DNA from: Polyangiaceae bacterium UTPRO1
Lineage (GTDB): Bacteria; Desulfobacterota; Binatia; UTPRO1
Assembly (NCBI GenBank): GCA_002050235.1
Contig: MWST01000033.1
Location: forward strand, 65,986 to 129,985
Reading direction: 5' to 3'
DNA: 64,000 nucleotides
Shown: piece after piece, positions 18,499-26,477 of the stretch
Layout of the letters: each line of letters begins with the position of its first letter
Numbering within the stretch: the first letter of the stretch is position 1
Program-made: the position numbers and the translations under genes
The notes under the pieces: model-generated
What the model saw: only the letters and a program-made list of their open reading frames with translations
What the model was told of the DNA's origin: nothing
The model's database searches: none

Positions 18499-18513
18499 GG
18501 AACGTCGGCGCGG

Positions 18514-20013
18514 ATGGATTGCGAGCGAGGAGCGCGAACTGCAGCGGCTGCGAGAGGCGGGCTGTTTCTCGCCCTCGCGATCCTGGCGGCGGCGTCGGGA
18601 TGCTCGCCGGCTTACGTGCTGCGGGCCGGGTACGAGGAAGCGAAGATCCTCTGGCGGCGCGAGCCGATCGCGACCGTGCTCGCTCGCTCCGATCTCGACC
18701 CCGAGGTGCGGCGCAAGCTCGAGCTCGTCCTCGCGGCCCGCCGCTATGCCGAGACGATCGGCCTTAGAGTCGGCGGCAGCTTCGCGACGCTCTCGTACGT
18801 GGACGGTTCGACGGTGCTCTACGTGCTGACCGCGACGCCCCGCACCTCGCTCGAGCCGCATACCTGGTGGTTTCCGATCGTCGGCAGCGTGCCCTACAAG
18901 GGGTTCTTCGATCGCGCCCGGGCCGAAGCCGAGGCGGCGAGCCTCGCAGCGCGCGGCTTCGATACGAGCATCCGCGGCGCGGCAGCGTTCAGCACCCTCG
19001 GCTGGTTCGACGATCCGCTGCTGCGCCATCAACTCGAGGCGGGCGACGTCGCGCTCGTGAACCTCGTACTGCACGAGAGCTACCACAACACTTTCTATGC
19101 GAAGGGCGCGCACGCGACCGCGTTCAACGAGTCGCTCGCGACCTTCGTCGGCAACCGCGCCGCGATCGACTTCTTCGCCGCCCGCCCCGGCGGCGCGGCG
19201 CTCGCCGCCGAGGCGCGCGATGCCTGGGAAGACGAGCGCGTCTTCGCGACGTTCGTGCAGGCCCTCGGCCGTCGGCTGCGCGAGCTCTATGCGTCGGCCG
19301 ATGAGGCGACCGCGCTCGCCGGACGCGACGCGATCTTCCGGGAAGCGCTCGCGGCATTCCCCGAGCTGCCGTTCCACGGGAAGCGTTTCGAGAAGTTCGG
19401 CGGCACGCCCCTGAACAACGCCGTCCTCCTGCAGGTGCTGCTGTACACCACCGACCTCGACGTCTTCGAGGCTGCGGCGGCGCGCCTCGGCGGCGTCCGT
19501 CCCGCCCTCGACCTCATCGAAGCCGCGGCCCGCCGCGAGCCGCAAGATCCCTTCGGCGCCGTGGCCCGCGCTCTTGCCCGCGGCGCCGATGCGTCACGCG
19601 CCGAAGTGCGCCAGGCGCTTCAGCGCCAAGCGGCGGCCGATCTCCCAGGTTCCGACGGTGACCGCCGCTACGGCAGCGAACGACATGGCGACCGCGAGGC
19701 TCTCGCCGGGGCCGAGGGGTGCGACGGCGAAGCGCGACCAGAAGATGCGGGAGACTGGCCAGGCTTCGAGGGCGATCGCGGCGAAGACGAGGGCGAGGCA
19801 GGCGACCATATAGACGAGACCGCCGAAGCCGGTCGCGATCTGTGCGGCGTTCTGAGTGTCGGTGCGCGGATAGGCGGCGCCGAAGGCGAGGCCGAGGCTG
19901 ACGATGGCGGCGACGACGAGCACGAGCGTCGCCATGAATACCAGGGTGAGGCCGGGGGCGACGCCGAGCATGCGCCCGGTGATCACGATCAGCGCTTCGC
20001 CGAGCATCGCTAG
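18514..20013 (+). CDS. Predicted aminopeptidase-type metalloprotease lipoprotein with antisense extension
   Basis: A 499-residue reading frame. The N-terminus ends in LAAASGCSP, a lipobox with Cys near residue 30, so the protein is probably a lipoprotein. LHESYHNTFYAKG near 190 gives a zinc-binding HESYH motif and FNESLATFVG gives a downstream Glu, as in the putative aminopeptidase family (Pfam Aminopep). The family fold seems to end near residue 365. The remaining roughly 135 residues are charged, Gly/Asp/Glu-rich, and are encoded antisense to the ABC-2 permease gene, whose stop is at 19594. No in-frame stop occurs before 20013, so the true C-terminus is uncertain. Confidence 0.72.
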   Translation: MDCERGARTAAAARGGLFLALAILAAASGCSPAYVLRAGYEEAKILWRREPIATVLARSDLDPEVRRKLELVLAARRYAETIGLRVGGSFATLSYVDGSTVLYVLTATPRTSLEPHTWWFPIVGSVPYKGFFDRARAEAEAASLAARGFDTSIRGAAAFSTLGWFDDPLLRHQLEAGDVALVNLVLHESYHNTFYAKGAHATAFNESLATFVGNRAAIDFFAARPGGAALAAEARDAWEDERVFATFVQALGRRLRELYASADEATALAGRDAIFREALAAFPELPFHGKRFEKFGGTPLNNAVLLQVLLYTTDLDVFEAAAARLGGVRPALDLIEAAARREPQDPFGAVARALARGADASRAEVRQALQRQAAADLPGSDGDRRYGSERHGDREALAGAEGCDGEARPEDAGDWPGFEGDRGEDEGEAGDHIDETAEAGRDLCGVLSVGARIGGAEGEAEADDGGDDEHERRHEYQGEAGGDAEHAPGDHDQRFAEHR

Positions 20014-21303
20014 CGGCAGGAAGCCGATCCAGAACTTCGCCCACCAGATGCTCGTGAGGGGGATCGGTGCGGTGCGCAGAGCCCACCACGAGCGGCCCTC
20101 GAGGCTGATCGCGGGAAAGACGAAGCGGACGGCGACCGACGCCGTGACGAAGGCGGCGAGGCCGAGATTGGCGAGCGCGACCACCTCCCGGAGCGTGCCG
20201 GCGATCGGGCTGCCGTCGTCGAGCGGTAGCACCGAGAAGTTGTAGACGTAGACGACGACGAGCGCGAGGAGCAGGAGGAGCTGCGACCACTGGCTCGCGT
20301 CGCGAAAGAAGATCGTCGCGTCTTTGACGAAGAGGAGTCCGGTCGGGTGCGGCAGGGGGCGGGCGACGGCGTCGAGCCAGCGCCCGAGCAGGCGCCCGCG
20401 CCGCAGTTTTGTGCGTCCCTCCTGCGCGCGCGACCACGCCGTCAACAGGACGCGTTCGACGAAAGCCCCGCAGGCGATGGCGAGGACGCCGGCGGTCGAG
20501 GCGAGGAGAGCGAAATGGAAGAGTGGCTCGCGCGGCTCGTCGCCGAGGAAGGAGAGCAGGATGTCGGCGGCCCAGGTCGTCGGCAGGTACGGTGACGCCG
20601 GCGCCTCGAAAGCGACGAGGAAAGCGGTGAAGCCGGCGAGCTCGGAGGGGCTCGCCAGGCGCTCCGGGCGGGCGAGGCGGAGCGCCAGATAGCCGCCCGC
20701 GAGGAGCGCCACGCTCAGGACGATCAGCACGTCGCGCATGCGCCGCGCCGGGAAGACGAGGACGAGCGCCGTCGTCAGCATCACCCCGAGCGCCGCCGGG
20801 ATGACGAGAAAAGGCACGAGGGCGGCGAGCGCCGCCAGGTAGTAGAGCGGGCGGGCGTGGAAGACGATGCCGTAGGCGAGGAAGACGGGCATGCCGAAGA
20901 GCAGCACCATCCACGATGAAGCGATCAGGGTCTCGATGAAGCGCGCCTCGTGGATGCGTCGACGCGGCACCGGCGCTACGAGCAGAAAGCGGACGTCGGC
21001 GGAGAGGTAGTAGGTCGTGAGCGCGGTGACGACGTTCGAGATCAGCAGGATCGCGAAGAAGCTCACTAGCAGGACCAGCAGGAGGCGCTCGGCCAGCAGC
21101 GGCCCGAGCGTGGTGATGGTCTGGAAGAAGCGCAGCGTGTGCGCGAACAAGAAGAAGCAGCCGACCCAGAACGCGGCGGTGAGCAAGGCCAGGATCGAGG
21201 CGCGGAAAGGGCGGCGGCGGAGCGCGTTTCGCGAGGCCAGAGCGCGGGGGGCGAGCAGCACCGCGAGCGGCGCCGGAGGCGGCACGGCGTCCGTGCCGCT
21301 CAC
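19594..21303 (-). CDS. ABC-2 type transporter permease
   Basis: A 569-residue membrane protein starting at GTG 21303, overlapping the stop of the ATPase gene by 4 bases. About a dozen hydrophobic helices in two blocks (roughly 35-250 and 330-560) are separated by a hydrophilic region. This resembles the large ABC-2 permeases (ABC_Exporter type) paired with single cytoplasmic ATPases. With the ATPase and the transglutaminase-like protein upstream it forms a three-gene leftward operon. The exported substrate is unknown. Its last 420 bases are overlapped on the opposite strand by the aminopeptidase-type reading frame. Confidence 0.85.
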   Translation of the reverse strand: MSGTDAVPPPAPLAVLLAPRALASRNALRRRPFRASILALLTAAFWVGCFFLFAHTLRFFQTITTLGPLLAERLLLVLLVSFFAILLISNVVTALTTYYLSADVRFLLVAPVPRRRIHEARFIETLIASSWMVLLFGMPVFLAYGIVFHARPLYYLAALAALVPFLVIPAALGVMLTTALVLVFPARRMRDVLIVLSVALLAGGYLALRLARPERLASPSELAGFTAFLVAFEAPASPYLPTTWAADILLSFLGDEPREPLFHFALLASTAGVLAIACGAFVERVLLTAWSRAQEGRTKLRRGRLLGRWLDAVARPLPHPTGLLFVKDATIFFRDASQWSQLLLLLALVVVYVYNFSVLPLDDGSPIAGTLREVVALANLGLAAFVTASVAVRFVFPAISLEGRSWWALRTAPIPLTSIWWAKFWIGFLPLAMLGEALIVITGRMLGVAPGLTLVFMATLVLVVAAIVSLGLAFGAAYPRTDTQNAAQIATGFGGLVYMVACLALVFAAIALEAWPVSRIFWSRFAVAPLGPGESLAVAMSFAAVAAVTVGTWEIGRRLALKRLAHFGA

Positions 21304-22052
21304 GTGCGGCGGCCTGCGGTGCGGGTGAGGGAGAGGAAGACCGACTCGAGCGAGCTGCCGCGCGCGGAACCGAGGATCTCGCCGGCGTGTGCGCGCAGCT
21401 CGGCGAGCGTTCCCTGCGCGATCAGGCGGCCGTGGTCGAGGATGCCGATGCGGTCGCAGAGCTCCTCCGCGACCGGCAGGCTGTGCGTCGAGAGGAAGAT
21501 GGCGACGCCGCTCGCGGCGAGTCCGCCGAGCAGCTGGCGGAGCGCCAGCGCGCCCTGCGGATCCATGCCGACCATCGGCTCGTCGAGGATCAGGATGCGA
21601 GGACGGTGGATCAACGCTGCCGCCAGCGCCAGGCGCTGCTTCATTCCGTGGGAGAACGTCTCGATCAGCTCCTCGGCGTGTTCGATGAGCCCGAACTCCT
21701 CGAGCAGGTCCTCGCTCCGAGGCGCGATCTCCCCACGAGCGACGCGGTAGAGCCCGCCGATGAAGCGCAGGAGCTCGTTCGCGGTGAGCTTGTCGTAAAG
21801 GAACGGTTGGTCGGGAACGTAGCCGAGCAGCGCCTTCGCCGCTTCCGGCGCGCTGGCGATATCGTGGCCGCCGAGCAGCACCTGGCCGCTCGTCGGTTCG
21901 AGGAGGCCCACCATCATGCGGATCGTCGTGGTCTTGCCGGCGCCGTTCGGCCCGAGGAAGCCGAATACCTCGCCCGCTGCGACCTCGAGGTCGAGATCCT
22001 GGACGGCCACGAGCTCTCCGTACTGTTTGCGGAGCGCGATGCACTGGATCAT
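21300..22052 (-). CDS. ABC transporter ATP-binding protein
   Basis: A 250-residue ATPase from ATG 22052, whose first bases overlap the stop of the transglutaminase-like gene (ATGA). Walker A GPNGAGKTTT at about 38-47, the Q-loop in GYVPDQPFLYDKLT, signature FSHGMKQRL, Walker B ILILDEPMVGMDP and the H-loop STH are all intact. The SHGMKQR form of the signature is typical of ABC-2 exporters. It powers the downstream permease (21303-19594). An in-frame extension upstream to 22220 lacks coding character and is rejected. Confidence 0.93.
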   Translation of the reverse strand: MIQCIALRKQYGELVAVQDLDLEVAAGEVFGFLGPNGAGKTTTIRMMVGLLEPTSGQVLLGGHDIASAPEAAKALLGYVPDQPFLYDKLTANELLRFIGGLYRVARGEIAPRSEDLLEEFGLIEHAEELIETFSHGMKQRLALAAALIHRPRILILDEPMVGMDPQGALALRQLLGGLAASGVAIFLSTHSLPVAEELCDRIGILDHGRLIAQGTLAELRAHAGEILGSARGSSLESVFLSLTRTAGRRT

Positions 22053-23506
22053 TCCGACGTCTCCTCCACCACCGCGAATGCAAGCTGCCCGATGACGCCC
22101 ATCAGCGCCATCTGCCGTTCGAGTCCGCCTTCGATCAGCTTCACGTGCGTGGCGTCGGCGGGGAGTTGATCGAAGACCGCATCCGCGCTCACCCAGCTGC
22201 CGAGCCACAGCTCGTTCCAAGCGTGATAGTAGAAACCGTCGTTCGCGTACACCGCTCCGGCCACTACCCGCGCCGGGATGCCGGCGGCGCGCGCCAGCGC
22301 TGCCAGCAGCACGGCGTGCTCGTTGCAGTCGCCGCTCCGGCGCGCCAGCACCTCGCGCGCACTCGGCACGGTAACGCTCGGGGTCTTGTCGACCGCCCCA
22401 TGCACCCAGTGGAGCAGGCGTTCGGCGGCGAGGCGGGCATCGGCGGCACCGCCCGTAGCGTCATGTGCCGCCGCCCGGATGGCAGCATCGTCGGACTCGA
22501 TGAACGGGCTCGCAGCGAGCGCATCCGCAACCGCGCCGGCCGGGACGTCGCCGAGCGGCACCGGGTGCGGCGGGCGGCGCTCGACGGTGATCGTCAAGCG
22601 GTCGCCGGCCCGCGTCTGGCGCGGCGGATCGTCCGGGATCGCTGCGACCCCCTTGCCGCTCACGCGGAGCACGACGCGAACCGCTCGCCGCGGCGCCGCG
22701 AGCGCACCGTCTACGGGGATGGCGGTCGCCGCCACGAGGTCTATCGGGGCGACGTCGCCGGCCGCGGCCAGGGCCTGCACGCGCGGCTCACGCTCGAGGG
22801 TGAAGCCGAGGAGAGCCTCCTCGCGTACGACTCCGCCCTCGGCATCGATCCAGGCGCGGGTCTTCACGCTCTGGTGCTCTTCGGCGATGCGGAGCGTGTC
22901 GATCGGACCGGAGGCGGTTTGCAGCCGCTCGTGCGCTTCGACGACGATTAGCATCGGCTCGCTGCGCGCGGTGAGCGGGTTGAAGACCGGCACAGCGTAG
23001 CGCGCGCCGGGCTCCGGGCGGTCGGCGAGGATGCGGGGACGGAGCGTGGCCGGGAGCGCGATCGGTTCGGTGAGCGCCATTGCGAGGTCCGCCTCCAGGC
23101 CCTTCGGACCGTAGCGGACATGGAGCGTGCGGTCGTCGCTCGTGCCGGTCGCGGTGAAGGTCGCAGTCGGAGTGACCAGAGTGTAGGCGAACGTGCGGAG
23201 GGCGAAATTCGCGTCGGTCTCGGCGCGGAGCGTGCTCGCGATCGCCTGCGACGTACCGAGCATGGCGAGCGTGACGTGCGATTCCTCGGTGAAGATCCAC
23301 CCGCCGTCACGGGGCGCGACCGTGCGGCGCGCGTGACCGATCTTGCGGCCGTCCTTGTAGAGGCCGAACCACTCGTCGCTGGCGGCGAGGTCGGTGAGCG
23401 GCGGTGGGGCGGGCGCGAGCGATTCCGGCACGACGTGCTTGCGCGCCAGGACCGCGATCAATGCCAGCCACGCCGCGACGACGACGAAGGCGAGTGCGCG
23501 TCTCAT
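22049..23506 (-). CDS. Membrane-anchored transglutaminase-like protein
   Basis: A 485-residue protein from ATG 23506. Residues 4-20 are a signal anchor, residues about 40-330 form a large beta-rich region, and a transglutaminase-like domain covers about 355-450. Its catalytic triad is visible: Cys394 in SGDCNEHAVLLAALARAAGI, His428 in YYHAWNELW and Asp442 in VSADAVFD. Such domains act as cysteine proteases, peptide N-glycanases or cross-linkers in the periplasm. It is the first gene of an operon with an ABC-2 ATPase and permease, joined by 4-base overlaps, so it may process or sense the transported substrate. This family/ABC-2 pairing is not one I can name. Confidence 0.82.
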   Translation of the reverse strand: MRRALAFVVVAAWLALIAVLARKHVVPESLAPAPPPLTDLAASDEWFGLYKDGRKIGHARRTVAPRDGGWIFTEESHVTLAMLGTSQAIASTLRAETDANFALRTFAYTLVTPTATFTATGTSDDRTLHVRYGPKGLEADLAMALTEPIALPATLRPRILADRPEPGARYAVPVFNPLTARSEPMLIVVEAHERLQTASGPIDTLRIAEEHQSVKTRAWIDAEGGVVREEALLGFTLEREPRVQALAAAGDVAPIDLVAATAIPVDGALAAPRRAVRVVLRVSGKGVAAIPDDPPRQTRAGDRLTITVERRPPHPVPLGDVPAGAVADALAASPFIESDDAAIRAAAHDATGGAADARLAAERLLHWVHGAVDKTPSVTVPSAREVLARRSGDCNEHAVLLAALARAAGIPARVVAGAVYANDGFYYHAWNELWLGSWVSADAVFDQLPADATHVKLIEGGLERQMALMGVIGQLAFAVVEETSE

Positions 23507-23656
23507 CGAGCCACGAACCCTGCGGTCTGTACTGGAGTCGCGGCGACGATTCAATTCGCCGCGCCTGGCGGCGCCGGTTCCCGATTCAGCCGGGGCGCCG
23601 GCGCCGCTGCAGTGACGGACTTGGCGCGGCTGCGGGCTGCGGGGTAGACGAGTTGC

Positions 23657-23917
23657 ATGGAGTCCGCCGAAGACCCGGCAGTGTTTCCGATCGTCCGCTG
23701 CGGCGTGTGCGCGACCGAGGTGCTCGGCTACCTCGACCTCGACGAGCACGGGCGACCGATCACACGCTGCCTCGGCTGCTCGACGACCGCCGACGCAGCG
23801 GCGATCCGCTTCGGGGACGAGCGGGCGATCGCGGCCATCGGTTGGGGCTACGTGCTCCCCGAGGCGGAGTGCGGCCGCTCCGGCTGCGGCCGCGGCCGTT
23901 GCGTGACGGTGCGCTGA
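23657..23917 (+). CDS. Small Cys-rich, probably zinc-binding protein
   Basis: An 86-residue protein with two CxxC pairs (CGVC at about 15-18, CLGC at about 38-41) and a C-terminal cluster CGRSGCGRGRC. The first two pairs look like a zinc ribbon; the last cluster could hold a second metal. There is no signal peptide. I do not recognise the family. It stands alone between the divergent transglutaminase operon and the convergent trmL gene, 65 bases after a stretch with no gene. Confidence 0.6.
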   Translation: MESAEDPAVFPIVRCGVCATEVLGYLDLDEHGRPITRCLGCSTTADAAAIRFGDERAIAAIGWGYVLPEAECGRSGCGRGRCVTVR

Positions 23918-23946
23918 AGAACGGCCGGCGGCTGCGGCGCCCGTTT

Positions 23947-24396
23947 TCAGCGGCCTGTCGTTTGGCGGATAGCTTCGTAGAGGACGACGGCGACCGCCGT
24001 CGCCAGGTTCAGGCTGCGGACGTGCTGGCTCGTGATCGGGATGGCGTAGAGATGTGCGGCGAGCTCCTCCTTGAGTGCCGGCGGCAGGCCGCGGGTCTCG
24101 CATCCGAAGACCAGCACGTCGTCCGGCGCGTACGCGGCCTCGGTGTAGAGCCGTGTCGCGCGGGCCGAGAAGCCGAGCCGGCGCCCCGGAACGGCGGCGG
24201 CGAACGCTGCCCAGTCGGCGTGCCGGCGCACGTCGACGTACGGCCAGTAATCGAGGCCGGCGCGCTTCAGCTGCTTGTCGTCGATCGAGAAGCCGAGGCG
24301 GCCGATCAGGTGGAGGGGCGTGCCGGTCGCGGCGCAGAGGCGCGCAATCGATCCCGTGTTCGGCGGGATCTCGGGCTCCACGAGCGCGACGTGCAT
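23947..24396 (-). CDS. trmL: tRNA (cytidine(34)-2'-O)-methyltransferase
   Basis: A 149-residue SPOUT-class methyltransferase that uses S-adenosylmethionine to 2'-O-methylate the wobble base of some leucine tRNAs. The N-terminal MHVALVEPEIPPNTGSIARL, the middle LDYWPYVDV and the knotted C-terminal region (VLVFGCETRGLPP, IPITSQHVRSLNLATAVAV) match TrmL throughout, and the length is as expected. It starts 7 bases after the stop of the DUF1285 gene, with which it is probably co-transcribed. Confidence 0.93.
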   Translation of the reverse strand: MHVALVEPEIPPNTGSIARLCAATGTPLHLIGRLGFSIDDKQLKRAGLDYWPYVDVRRHADWAAFAAAVPGRRLGFSARATRLYTEAAYAPDDVLVFGCETRGLPPALKEELAAHLYAIPITSQHVRSLNLATAVAVVLYEAIRQTTGR

Positions 24397-24403
24397 CGCC
24401 CGG

Positions 24404-24883
24404 TCAGCGATCGCCGTCCGCGTCGGCGGCGCCGCCGATCGCGTGCTCGCCGCCGCCCGCGGCGAGGAAGAAGCGGCCGGCGCGCTCCACGATCGCCGGC
24501 GCGATCCGATAGTAGGCGGGACGCAGGAAGCGCGCCCGGTATCGGCCGTCCTTCACCCGCGCGTAGAGAACGTTCGCTTCGCCGACACTGAGCGATCCCG
24601 GATCGAGCGGCTCTTCGCTGTCGTCGTTCAAGCGCAGGGTGTAGCCGCGCGCCGCATCGCCGCCGACGCTGGTCACGACCCACGGCGTGTCGTGGACCTC
24701 GACGAAGGCGCGCTCGTCCGCCATCGCGATCTGCCAGCGGCCGTCCGCGGTCTCGCGCAGGCAGCGACTGAAGAGCTTCGCGATACGAGCGTTGTCGATG
24801 GGCTCGTCGTCGTTGTACCAGCGGCCGTCGCGACGAAAGCTGATCTTCCCCGACGCGATCGCCCAGAAGCCGGCCGGCGCCAT
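24404..24883 (-). CDS. DUF1285 domain protein
   Basis: A 159-residue protein from ATG 24883; an upstream in-frame start at 24916 would add 11 basic residues and is less likely. The sequence ISFRRDGRWYNDDEPIDNARIAKLFSRCL followed by ADERAFVEVHDTPWVV matches DUF1285, a family of small beta-rich cytoplasmic proteins of unknown function. The C-terminal 20 residues are Gly/Ala-rich and disordered. It sits immediately upstream of trmL in the same orientation. No function is claimed. Confidence 0.78.
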   Translation of the reverse strand: MAPAGFWAIASGKISFRRDGRWYNDDEPIDNARIAKLFSRCLRETADGRWQIAMADERAFVEVHDTPWVVTSVGGDAARGYTLRLNDDSEEPLDPGSLSVGEANVLYARVKDGRYRARFLRPAYYRIAPAIVERAGRFFLAAGGGEHAIGGAADADGDR

Positions 24884-24975
24884 GCCCCATCTACGCACGG
24901 CTGGAGCGCGACGCAACCGGCGTCGCGCGCACGCCCCGGGCTCGGCCCGACTCGCGCGCCCGCACCCCTTCCGGT

Positions 24976-25815
24976 ATGGTCCGCGCCGTGCATCCGATCG
25001 TCTTCTCGATAGGACCGCTCACGATCTACAGCTTCGGCGTGATGCTGGCGATCGCGTTTCTGACCGCCGGCAACGTGGTGCAGCGCGAGCTCGCGCGCAA
25101 GAACCTCGATCCGGAGCTCGCCTCGTCGTTCGTCGTGTGGGCAGCCGTCGGCGGGCTCGTCGGCTCGCGCGTGCTCTCGTTCGTCGACGACTGGCAGGGG
25201 TTCATACGCGATCCGCTCGCATTCGTGTTCACCGGCGCCGGCTTCGTCTTCTACGGCGGCTTGATCGGGGGCTTCCTCACGGTGTCGGCGATCATCTGGC
25301 GCCGGCACCTTCCGTACTGGCGGGTCACGGACTGCATCGCTCCGGGGCTCGCCATCGGGCAGTCGATCGGTCGTATCGGGTGCCTACTCGCGGGGGACGG
25401 TGATTGGGGCCGGCCGACGACGCTGCCCTGGGGGATGAGCTTCCCGAAGGCGATCATCGGCTGGGAGCAATGGACGCGCGACAACGGCCTGCCGATCGAC
25501 GTTCGCGTGCACCCGGCGCCCATCTACGAGACGCTCCTCTACGGGCTCGTATTCCTCGTGCTGTGGCGCCGCCGGCGCACCCCGCACCCCGACGGTTACA
25601 TGCTCTGGCTCTACTTCCTGTTGAGCGGCGCGGCGCGCTTCCTCGTCGAGATCGTGCGCATCAATCCTCGCTTTGCGTTCGGCCTGTCCGAGGCACAGTT
25701 CATCAGCCTCGCCATCATGGCGATCGGGGCCGTGCAGATCTGGCGCAGCTCGGGCTCGGCGGGCGGCGGGGCGGCGGCTGCGGTCGCGCCACCGGAAGGA
25801 CGGCGCGCGTCGTGA
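24976..25815 (+). CDS. lgt: Prolipoprotein diacylglyceryl transferase
   Basis: A 279-residue inner-membrane enzyme that transfers diacylglycerol from phosphatidylglycerol to the lipobox Cys of prolipoproteins. Seven or so membrane helices are present. Signature segments are FYGGLIGGF (about 92-100), GQSIGRIGCLLAGDGDWG (about 128-145, the Lgt signature) and HPAPIYETLLYG. It starts at ATG 24976. Its stop overlaps the GTG of a TlpA-like lipoprotein gene, a likely substrate. The window encodes several other lipobox proteins (at 18514, 26463, 47273 and 62959). Confidence 0.96.
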   Translation: MVRAVHPIVFSIGPLTIYSFGVMLAIAFLTAGNVVQRELARKNLDPELASSFVVWAAVGGLVGSRVLSFVDDWQGFIRDPLAFVFTGAGFVFYGGLIGGFLTVSAIIWRRHLPYWRVTDCIAPGLAIGQSIGRIGCLLAGDGDWGRPTTLPWGMSFPKAIIGWEQWTRDNGLPIDVRVHPAPIYETLLYGLVFLVLWRRRRTPHPDGYMLWLYFLLSGAARFLVEIVRINPRFAFGLSEAQFISLAIMAIGAVQIWRSSGSAGGGAAAAVAPPEGRRAS

Positions 25816-26369
25816 ACGGCGCGGCGCTCCTCACCCGGCGCGCGACGCTCGGGTGGCTCGCGGTGACGGCCGCGATCGTCGCGCTCGCGGCTCCGGTCGG
25901 CGGCTGCAAGCCGAGCACGGCAATGGTGGGCCGGCAGGCTCCGGAGTTCTCGCTCGCCGACCTCGACGGGAACGCCGTGCGTCTGGCCAACCTGAAGGGC
26001 AAGGTCGTTTTCGTGAACGTATGGGCGACCTGGTGCGAGCCGTGTCGCCAGGAGATGCCGGCGATGCAGGCGCTCTACACCACGCTCGCGGGTCCGGACT
26101 TCGAGATGCTGGCGGTGAACAGCGACCAATCCGACCGCAGCGCCGTCGAGCGCTTCGTCGAGACCCACCACCTGACGTTCCCGGTGCTTCCGGACCCCGA
26201 CCTCCAGGTCGCCGGCCGGTATCGCGTGACCGGCTATCCCGAGACGTTCGTGATCGACCGCAACGGGACGATCGTTGCGCACGAGATCGGCCCGCGGCAC
26301 TGGGACGCGCCGGAGAGCGTGGCGGCGTTTCGCGGCCTCATGACGCGCGGCGAGTGGGCGGGGCTGTAG
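25812..26369 (+). CDS. TlpA/ResA-like thioredoxin lipoprotein
   Basis: A 185-residue protein from GTG 25812, overlapping lgt by 4 bases. VGGC places a lipobox Cys at 32, so the mature protein should be membrane-attached in the periplasm. The AhpC-TSA/thioredoxin fold follows with the redox motif WCEPC (Cys75, Cys78) and the cis-Pro region TGYPETFVI. Such proteins keep periplasmic thiols reduced, often for cytochrome c maturation or iron handling. The next operon encodes iron uptake and a cytochrome c, which fits either use. The function beyond thiol-disulfide exchange is inferred. Confidence 0.9.
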   Translation: MNGAALLTRRATLGWLAVTAAIVALAAPVGGCKPSTAMVGRQAPEFSLADLDGNAVRLANLKGKVVFVNVWATWCEPCRQEMPAMQALYTTLAGPDFEMLAVNSDQSDRSAVERFVETHHLTFPVLPDPDLQVAGRYRVTGYPETFVIDRNGTIVAHEIGPRHWDAPESVAAFRGLMTRGEWAGL

Positions 26370-26430
26370 CGGAGCGTGAACCGGAGGAGTACGGCCTCCG
26401 AGTCGGGTTTCGCTTTCTCCGCGCGTTGCA

Positions 26431-26457
26431 TTGACAAGCCGACAGTCCGTATATTAA
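26431..26457 (+). promoter_or_regulatory. Candidate promoter of the iron-uptake operon
   Basis: A perfect TTGACA (26431-26436) is followed 15 bases later by TATTAA (26452-26457), inside the most AT-rich stretch of this neighbourhood. Spacing is short for a sigma-70 promoter. If used, transcription would begin at about 26463-26465, on the ATG itself, giving a leaderless mRNA. The Fur-box-like site overlaps the predicted start point. Confidence 0.5.
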
Positions 26458-26458
26458 C

Positions 26459-26477
26459 GACAATGATTATCACTTTC
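26459..26477 (+). promoter_or_regulatory. Fur-box-like operator
   Basis: GACAATGATTATCACTTTC matches the 19-bp Fur consensus (GATAATGATAATCATTATC) at 15 positions on this strand and 16 of 19 on its reverse complement. It covers the start codon of the iron-uptake lipoprotein gene and lies just after the -10-like hexamer, where an iron-loaded repressor would block transcription. The surrounding DNA is strongly GC-rich, which makes a chance match unlikely. The three genes downstream (P19-like, FTR1, cytochrome c) are what one expects under Fur control. Confidence 0.8.
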
